This document shows, one piece after another, positions 56,524 to 64,000 of a stretch of DNA of 64,000 nucleotides. Positions within the stretch are counted from its first letter, which is position 1. Each line of letters starts with the position of its first letter. The position numbers and the translations under genes are program-made. The notes under the pieces were generated by a model. The model did no database searches and had not been told where the DNA came from. It saw only the letters and a program-made list of their open reading frames with translations. This DNA comes from Myrmaecium sp. VS I D KN 1 (taxonomy: Eukaryota > Ascomycota > Dothideomycetes > Valsariales > Valsariaceae). Location of the stretch: the NCBI GenBank assembly GCA_019775845.1, contig JADQAV010000010.1:686238-750237 (forward strand). Direction: 5' to 3'.

Positions 56524-57727
56524 TTGCTGATTAGATAGGGATGGGGAGAGTGGCTTTTTCCTCTTCTTCCCTTTCTTTCCACTTTCTTGTTGGAAAAGTG
56601 TTGGGGAAAATGGTGCAGTGCGAGGATCGAGGAGTGAGGTTTGATGATACCATACCATCCTGTTGATGGAATGTCGGTTGGAGTCTTGGGAGTTTTGTCC
56701 TGTTCTGTTCCGATTTGGGTATGCAATGATGAATTCCTATTTCCTTATTCATATTTTTTCCTCTTTTTTTTCCCCTCTTAACGTGAGTATTGAAAAAGGA
56801 AGGAGGAGACCGTTTCGAGAGATCTCTTTGCTGATCCTGGCATGTACATCAGTGGCATCTCAGCCTTGCCCCTGGTGGCCGAACCCGCCCGGTTCCTTGG
56901 CCTGACCAACAGGGGCATCGTCTAGGTATATTGACCTCGAAACCCCCTTCTTTTCTCCCTTCTTCTTCTTCTGCTTCTTCTTGCTCCTCTTCTCCTTTTA
57001 CCAACTAATTCATCTGACAACAACTCGTCACTTCGTCGGCTATTCATCCCCGTTTTGTGTACCGTCTTTTCACGAAAACAAGACGAGAACAAGATAAAAT
57101 GAACGCCTTCCCGACGCGCTCGACGTCCTCGTCCCGGCCGCAGACAAAGCTCGCGAGCCCTGCCGCAGTTTTCGCGAGGCCCTTTGCGGGACCTGTGCTA
57201 GGCTCGAATTAGGGGGCGATGATGAGACTTCAGGTTGTGACTACGAAAGAGGCGCCGCTGCCAATGGCAGCGCTGCAAGTGTATCCATCCAGTTCATCCT
57301 TCTCTTGCTGACATCCCGTCTCACAGGCATTCGGCTGGCAGACCAGCGCAGAGCGGCCGAGCAAGAGAAAGGACGACGCGAAGCTGGAGGCGTGGACGGG
57401 CTTTTGTCGTGTATCCCATATCTACGCGGATTCACTCTGTTCCTACGTCGACTCCCTCTGCTGGCCACCGTCTTTCGTTCCTCAGGCACTTCTCCGTCCA
57501 CCACCAGTGCACCTGCATCTGCGGTCCCCACCTCCCCCACCTCCCCCACCAATAACACCGGCGGGATCGGCTTGACACGCGACCATGCATGTCCGGCGTC
57601 GTGCAGCCTCCCCCCAGCACGCCCCGTATAACTCCCGGCGTGGCCCTCGTTCAATCACCATGGCCGCCTCGCTCTTCTTCGCGGGATCGTCCCGGATCAC
57701 CGACACTCGCTTCCCCCCGGCTCGATC
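56524..57727. other. Intergenic region between pirin and the deaminase-like gene
   Basis: About 1.2 kb, pyrimidine-rich near 56930-57060. A 37-codon ATG frame at about 57098 is followed by no obvious splice to the next gene, so it is not called. An additional 5' exon of the deaminase-like gene could lie here. Confidence 0.5.
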
Positions 57728-60274
57728 ATGCCCAGAGGCTCGCTCCGGCTGGCAGAGAACATCGCCCTCCTCCAGCGACTCGGCCCGGAATTGGAGAGAC
57801 CCCATCCTAGTGACGAAGACCAGGCCCATCAGAGCGTCTTCCTCCCCGAAACCGATGGATCGAGGCAGCTCAAGCTGCACCATGAGCGCGGGATCGCCGA
57901 CAGTCTTGCCTTCCTCTCGGCGTATACCGACGAGCCCTCCCGGGCGATCGCGCTCTGCATTGAGGAGCGTCCGTCGCCAGGTGGGCTAGTCATCCGCACC
58001 GCGGTGAACTCGGGCAGTCAAGATACCCTTCATGCCGGACTGGGCGCGATTGTTTCGATCTTGGAGCAGGAGGCAAAGGCTCGTATGATCAAACCCCCCA
58101 GCCCCATTCTGACTTGTTCCATTGTCTGATCATGACTCTTACGACCAGCTCTTGCGGGAGGCACAGGCAGCGCCTTAATCAAGGCGGTCGTGCAGCATAA
58201 CCAGCTCCGCCACCTCACGCGCATCGGCTCGACGCACGCACCGACACGATTCAAGAAGGGCGGCCAGCCGGTCTCCGCACACCTCCTCGACGCTCTGACG
58301 TCCTGCAGCGACGGCGGTCGGAACCCGCCGAAGAGGTTGCGCGATCTGGCGGAAGAGATGGACGGGCAGTTCCGCAAGCTGGAGGGGCTGTCCACGGCGC
58401 AGGCGCGCTCGCACGCGGGCGTCCCGCTGCTGGAGAGCATGCTGCACGTCGCCCGGGAGATCTGCTCGAGCTACCCGCTGAAGGACGTCTTCGCCCACAT
58501 CCCGTTTCAGGACCCGGAGTGGAATGAGGCCCGCAAGAGGCATGTGATGCTGGCCTTCAGCAAGTTGGCCATGTACGTGGAGAGGTGCCAATACCTCGTC
58601 GCGGCCGCGCGGCGGTTCTCACTGTTCCAGTCCGTCACGCTGGAGAAGGCGTGTGAGATGGTGGTTCCGAGGGTCCGGGAGCCGGCGAAGGGGGAGAAGA
58701 CGGCCGCGGGGGTTCTCGACTGCTGCGTTCGGAAGAACTCCCGCATCCCCAAGGCCACGCGGAAGAAGATTGCCGAGCGAGCGACGACGCGGCTGGGCGG
58801 CGCGTCGCTGAAGGAGATCCAGCAGCAGATTCGGGAGCAGGTGGTGGACCCGCAGCGACGGTACAAGATCCACGCCGAGATGCAGCTGCTCTTCCACTAC
58901 GAGCAGCACCCCGTCACGCCACGCCCACGCGTCCTCTGCTCCGGCCGCGGCGCCTGCTTCCTGTGCGACCTCTTCCTCCGCTACCACGGCGGCTTCCGCA
59001 CGCCGCGCGCCCACGGCACGGTGTACGACCGGTGGATCTTACCGGACCTCAACTACCTCAGCCTGACGCAGCCGGAGCGAAAGAGGCTCCGGGCGCTGGT
59101 CGCCGGGTTCGAGGATCTGGTCGAGCAAACGCTGATCGAGTGCGTGGTAGGGGATCGGCTTGGCCGGGCCCAGACCCATCAGCCGTGCGACGGCGTCTGC
59201 AGCGTCCGCGGATTCACGCCGTCGTCGTCGGATCAGGGCGCCCGTCACCTGCGCATGCGCGGCGGTGTGGTCCCGCCTCTGAGTAAGGACGGACCGAACA
59301 ACATGTCCGTCCTGCACCTGGCGGATTCGGGGGTGGGCGTCAGCAGCCTGCATGATATCCCGGAGGAAAAGCGGACGGAGCGGGTGCCGCAGTTGAAGGA
59401 GCTGATCGAAGGAGACGAGGAGGAGGAGGAGGAATGGGAGAAAGACACGGCGGAGGGATCCGTGAGCGACGGGAGCAGCGACCACGCAGACACAACGAAG
59501 CGCACCGGTCATCGAGAACGGGTCGACTCGCTCTACTCGCTCTCTCGCTCGACGACGACGTCCTCCTCGCGACCAACCCTGCCCCTCCCGGTCGGTTTCC
59601 CCGCCACGGCTTCCGCCGACGGTCAACCGCTCAGTCCGCTCTTCCTCGCGCGGGAGAAGCAACAGCAACGGCCACACCGCATCCCATCACCTCCCCCTCC
59701 CATCCCCATCATCCGTCTCACACGCAACTTACCAGCACAACACTGCCTCCTCCCCTTCGCCCTTCGCTCTCCATCGTCAACCTCAGCCTCGACCTCAGCC
59801 TCAGCCTCAGCCACTCCTCTACCACACCCCCCCACCGACCGGAAACCCGCCCCTCATCAAACAATCCGCCTCCACTGCCCCCGCATCCACGCCGAATTCA
59901 GCCTCGACCGCCTCGCCGACTCGCTCTCCGACCTCATGGCCGCCGCCACAACAACAACAACAACAACAACCACACCCACCACGGCCATGGCAACAGCGGA
60001 CGGCGGCCGTGGTGATGACGGCGAAACGACGCCAGCGGATCCGCTACCGCCGCCGCAGCCGCAGCGCATGGCGACCATGCACCTCCGCGCACAGTGGCTG
60101 GATGGGACGCGCCGCGATGCGCTGGAGGGCTACGTGGTCGATTTGGATGCGGGGGGTTGGCGGGAGCTGGCGAGTCCGCAGAGTTTGCCTGAGCGGCTGC
60201 TGGTGAGTGGGAAGGGACTGCGGCTGCGGAGGGGGGATGATGTGTTGGCGGTTTGGGTGGAGGTTTTTGAGTGA
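57728..60274 (+). CDS. OTT_1508-type deaminase-like protein
   Basis: Two exons, 57728-58082 and 58149-60274, give 826 residues in frame; the 66-bp intron joins EQEAKAPLAGGTGSAL. The N-terminal part (RLAENIALLQRLG, then LKLHHERGIADSLAFL near residues 50-65) and the zinc-site pair HAEMQLLFHYE (His360, Glu362) and CSGRGACFLCDLF (Cys388, Cys391) match, from memory, the fungal OTT_1508 deaminase-like family, a branch of the cytidine deaminase superfamily. The substrate is unknown; bacterial relatives are often effector-like, fungal ones are intracellular. After about residue 520 the protein is low-complexity (acidic, Ser, Pro and Thr runs), but the last 70 residues look folded again (MHLRAQWLDGTRRDALEGY). 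The start ATG at 57728 is the first in frame; a further upstream exon cannot be excluded. Confidence 0.72.
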
Positions 60275-61740
60275 GTGGGTTGATGTGGGGGGGGGGGGGG
60301 GGGGGGTNNNNGGTTTATTCTGGTATCTTTTTTTTCTGGATGGGGGTTGGTTGGTTTGTTTGGATGGTTTTAGGGAGGAGTTGGATGGAGGGGAGTTTCG
60401 TTATCATGCAGCTCGGTCAACCTACGGCGCGCGTGGGAAAGGTTTTTGGCTTGCTTTTTCAGAATGGTTGTTTTCGGTTTGAAGGCATAGGGGATAGCGG
60501 AATACTAAGAGAGCAAATATCTGCTCGTCCTCGTTACTCCGCTGTCTCTTTTCCTCTCGCTCTCGCTCTCGCTCTCTGTTCTCCCGACATACCCCCTCGG
60601 CAACGGGTTCGATATCCGAACGAGCTGCTGAGCAGCGAATACATGCTTGGACGTATGTATATCCCTGCCATCTGCATCTGCATCCGCCTCTGCATCTCCC
60701 ATCCCTCATCCCCCAGCAGCCGACCACTCCCCCACCCTCCCTACCATTCCCCGAAAGAGCCAGGGAAGGGGGACCTGGCGAAGAGAAGCATAAGAAAGGA
60801 AGAAGGATGGAGCATGCGTTACACTCACGCCGCCGATCCCCCGCATTCTTCACTGCCTGGCTTCGGTTCGGATATGGCTCGGCCAAAGGAGGAGAGGCGC
60901 GGTCCCAGGGGAAGGGTAAAGGGGGGCCTGCCGCTTGTTCGGCTGCTGCAAGGCAAGGGGGGGATGTCGCACGCGGGCACCAAACCCCAGACTGGGGGGG
61001 CTTTGACAGCTGCACTACACTAAGTACCTCAGGGAGATTGTAGGTAGGTACATACTACTTACTACATAGGACCTATAGTTGTTTTACCGAGGGGGGGAGA
61101 TATTAGGATTGCATCTTCATCTTCCTCTTGTTTGTCTTTTTTATTTCCTCTTCGTTTTCTTTGTTTTCTTTTCCTCGGCCGTCGATCCCTGCCGCTTCTG
61201 GGTAGTTAAGGAGGGGGGGGAGGGGTGGACTTTTCTTTGGTAAAAGAGGAGAAGAGAGGATTTTTCTTCTCTACCTAATAACCGAACGATTGTGAACTGG
61301 GGCTCGTTGCATGGTTGGGTCGCATGGGTTTGGTGTCTGTTTATATATATACTATATCTATCTATACTCCCATGTGGTAAAGGCCTCTTTTCTTCTCATC
61401 CTCTTTCTTATTTCTTCCTCGAAGGATAGGCCAATCCCGCCAAAGCCTTTCAACCCCTGTCTGAATACATATATACTGTATAAACATACCATTATATATA
61501 CAAGAGCTTTGATACACGCGCGGCGACGAAAAGCTGACGACGACTGCGTCCCGATCCGAACGAACTAATCTCCCCCTTCCCGCGATTTAGGGTAAATACT
61601 ACTTACTACTGTCCACGGGTACCTATCTATCTATCTGGCTCCCCCGTTTTTTCCCTTCACGGTTCCCCCCCCCCCCCTTTCTTTTACCCATCAACATTTA
61701 CCTTCGGAGACGGGCAAAAGCGCCGAAACGAGAGATCGCA
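60275..61740. other. Intergenic region (deaminase-like 3' side, CYP53 promoter)
   Basis: About 1.5 kb with the assembly gap noted separately, a C13 run at 61665-61677, and TACCTAC/GTAGGTA clusters at 61020-61075 and 61597-61635. TATATATA-type sequence occurs near 61342 and 61493. No gene is supported. Confidence 0.6.
60287..60311. other. G20 homopolymer followed by a 4-base assembly gap
   Basis: Twenty G residues (60287-60306), one T, then NNNN at 60308-60311. The gap probably reflects failure to assemble through the homopolymer, so its true length is unknown. It lies 13 bp after the stop codon of the deaminase-like gene and does not interrupt a called gene. Confidence 0.9.
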
Positions 61741-63487
61741 ATGGCGATGCTGAACTTCCTCCTCTCGCCGTGGATGCTGCTGGTCCCGGCGGTGCTGTAC
61801 TACCTCCTCCCCTACCTCCGCAACCGGGCCCTCCGCGACATCCCCGCCCCTTTCCCCGCCGCCTGGACGAACCTGTGGTTGCTCTGGCAGTGCCGTCAGG
61901 GCCGTCGATATCTCGCTGTCGACGAGGCCCATCGCAAGTACGGCACCTTCGTTCGCATCCAGCCGAACCATGTCAGTATCGCGGATGCGGATGCTATCGT
62001 TCCTGTGTACGGGCATGGCAATGGGTTTTTGAAGAGGTGAGTCCGCCGGGCTGATCTCCCTCCCTCTCCCCATCGTATTGTGACCCGGATGGTGCCCTGA
62101 AAGGGCTTGAGCGACATGATTCTGACGCATGAATCCATTGTGAATCGCTTCTCGCAGCGAGTACTACGACGCCTTCGTCTCCATCCGCCGGGGCCTCTTC
62201 AACACCCGGGACCGGGCCGAGCACACGCGCAAGCGCAAGATGGTCGCCCACACCTTCAGCGCCAAGTCCATCGGCCAGTTCGAGCAGTACATGCACCAGA
62301 ACCTCGAGGAGTTCGTCCGGCAATGGGATCGCCTGTCGGACGAAGCCGCCGCCGCCGCGGCCGGTACTGACGACGGCAAGGCCGACTACGCGCGGATGGA
62401 CGCGCTCCACTGGTTCAACTACCTCGCCTTCGACATCATCGGCGACCTGGCCTTCGGCGCGCCCTTCGGCATGCTCGCCCGGGGCCAGGACGTCGCCGAG
62501 GTGCAGACGGCGCCGGGCGCGGCCCCGACGAGCGCGCCCGCGATCCAGGTGCTCAACCGGCGCGGGGAGGTGTCCGGCACGCTGGGCTGCCTGCCCCAGC
62601 TCAAGCCGTACGCCCGCTACCTGCCCGACGCCTTCTTCCGGGACGGGATCCAGGCCGTCGAGGACCTGGCCGGGATCGCCGTCGCGCGCGTCTCCCAGCG
62701 CCTCGCCGCCGCCGGCACGACCGACCGCGTCGACCTGCTCGCCCGCCTGATGGAGGGCCGGGACGAGAAGGGCGCCCCGCTCGGCCGCGAGGAGCTCACG
62801 GCCGAGGCCCTCACCCAGCTCATCGCCGGCTCCGACACGACCTCCAACACCGCCTGCGCACTGCTATACCACTGCCTCCGCCACCCGTCCGTCGTCGCCA
62901 AACTGCAAGCCGAGCTCGACGACGCCTTGGGGCCCCCACCGACAACAACAACAACAACCGCCAACGACGACCGCCACACCCGCGTGCCCACCTTCGCCCA
63001 AGTCCGCGACCTCCCCTACCTCGACGCCGTCATCAAAGAAACCATGCGCATCCACTCCACCTCCTCCCTCGGGCTCCCCCGCGTCGTCCCGCCCCACGGG
63101 CCCGGCGCCACCGTCCTCGGCCGCCACTTCCCCCCCGGCACCGTCCTCTCCGTCCCCACCTACACCATCCACCGCTCGACCGCCATCTGGGGCCCGGACG
63201 CCGCCGCCTTCCGGCCGGAGCGCTGGGCCGCCGTCACGCCTCGTCAGCGCGCCGCGTTTATCCCGTTTTCCCATGGCCCTCGCGCCTGCGTCGGCCGTAA
63301 TGTCGCTGAGATGGAGCTCGCGCTCATTGTAGCTACCGTATTTTGGCGGTATGAGTTTGTCCTGGCGCAGGAGGGCGAGATGCAGACCCGGGAGGGGTTT
63401 TTGAGGAAGCCGCTTGGTTTGCGGGTTGGGATGCGGAGGAGGAGGGCGGCGGCGGCGGTGGCGGCCACAGAGAAAGAGGCGCCATGA
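61741..63487 (+). CDS. bphA: Benzoate 4-monooxygenase cytochrome P450 (CYP53 family)
   Basis: Two exons, 61741-62036 and 62158-63487, joined across a 121-bp intron, give 541 residues. The protein has an N-terminal membrane anchor (FLLSPWMLLVPAVLYYLL), and the join yields GHGNGFLKSEYYDAFVSIRR, a CYP53 hallmark. P450 motifs are all present: I-helix AGSDTTSN, K-helix ETMRIH (ExxR), PERW, and heme loop FSHGPRACVGRN with Cys476. Extended identity to A. niger BphA is recognisable, for example RRGLFNTRDRAEHTRKRK and TREGFLRKPLGL. CYP53 enzymes on the ER para-hydroxylate benzoate to 4-hydroxybenzoate with NADPH-P450 reductase, feeding the protocatechuate branch of the beta-ketoadipate pathway. The insert GPPPTTTTTTANDD before VPTFAQVRDLPYL is a local repeat. 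The gene lies some 7 kb beyond the nicotinate block and need not be co-regulated with it. Confidence 0.92.
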
Positions 63488-64000
63488 TGGTGTTGAGAAG
63501 GTGAGGTGGAGTGGGAAGATTGACTTTTTTTTCTGCGGCGTTTGCATTTTTCGTGGCGCTTTGGGTTCATCGATCCCGGATCTGGCGGGAACATTTTCCT
63601 CTTCGTTCAATTTGTGCAGTCCCACAACGGGAAACGGGTGCAGATCTCCCCGGGGTTAGGTAAAGAGATTTTGAGATGAGGAAAAGGGGAAAAGAAAAGA
63701 AGAAGAGGATTCCTTATAATGTTGAAAATCTCATATACGCGATATAAGGAACGCAGGATAAGAAGAAAGAGAAAAAAATAATGATAATAAGAAAAAAAAA
63801 ACACTCTAGTAGTAGTCTATGGAGAGGCATTTAAAACGATAAGTAAGAAGATCTAGCGCGGAAAGAACAAAGGTGGTGGGGGGTATATCTATATCCTGCA
63901 AGAATCCAAAAACTCCAGTTTCTGTCCGTGTGTGTGGCAGAAAAGGGCGTGTAACACTTCGACCGCCTACACACACACACTCTCTCTCTCTCTCTCTCTC
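63488..64000. other. 3' flank of the CYP53 gene, ending in a microsatellite
   Basis: Untranslated and intergenic sequence, purine-rich around 63660-63800. The last 32 bases (63969-64000) are an AC repeat turning into a TC repeat that runs off the window. No gene is supported. Confidence 0.7.

Noticed and set aside
55651-56658. 335-codon open frame on the minus strand opposite the pirin gene
   Set aside because: Antisense shadow of a high-GC exon without recognisable domain.
60590-60640. A possible tRNA T-arm (GGGTTCGATATCC)
   Set aside because: No matching acceptor, D or anticodon arms could be found around it. No tRNA is supported anywhere in the window.
1-64000. CRISPR arrays, bacterial operons or prophage
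   Set aside because: The sequence is eukaryotic with spliced genes; the only tandem repeats are microsatellites and the 22-bp array, which lacks spacers.

Overview
The window is nuclear DNA of a filamentous ascomycete (Pezizomycotina). Genes are GC-rich and interrupted by short GT..AG introns (mostly 48-120 bp) with CTAAC/CTGAC-like branch sites. It encodes typical fungal proteins (Pex6, Vps10, a C2H2 plus fungal_trans regulator, a CYP53 P450). A class within the Pezizomycotina cannot be assigned safely from sequence alone.

Left part (1-20.3 kb): housekeeping genes. These are the N-terminus of a probable Rex1-type RNA exonuclease (cut by the window edge), a Rad53/Cds1-type checkpoint kinase with two FHA domains, a membrane-anchored sterol-ester/triacylglycerol lipase, PEX6 (three exons) and VPS10 (two exons).

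Centre (21.7-54.7 kb): a contiguous set of catabolic genes that matches, member for member, the nicotinate-utilisation (hxn) genes known from Aspergillus nidulans. In order: hxnY (2-oxoglutarate dioxygenase), an unrelated-looking APH-fold kinase gene, an MFS transporter (hxnP/hxnZ type), hxnV (phenol-hydroxylase-like monooxygenase), hxnN (amidase), hxnX (salicylate-hydroxylase-like monooxygenase), hxnM (polysaccharide-deacetylase-fold cyclic imide hydrolase), hxnW (short-chain dehydrogenase), an insertion with a foldback element and a DUF7924-type gene, hxnT (old-yellow-enzyme reductase), hxnS (molybdenum hydroxylase) and hxnR (C2H2 regulator). From published work on A. nidulans as I recall it, the enzymes hydroxylate nicotinate (HxnS, HxnX), reduce and further hydroxylate the ring (HxnT, HxnV), oxidise it to a cyclic imide (HxnW), open it (HxnM) and release ammonia (HxnN), under HxnR control. 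In A. nidulans these genes lie in three clusters; here ten of the eleven types sit in one 33-kb block, with only one of the two MFS types seen.

Right part (55.3-63.5 kb): a pirin with an N-terminal hydrophobic extension, an OTT_1508-type deaminase-like protein, a 4-base assembly gap beside a G20 tract, and a CYP53 benzoate 4-hydroxylase (bphA type).

Exon structures were derived by hand from splice signals, reading frame and family alignment from memory. All multi-exon models close in frame; none has been checked against RNA or databases.
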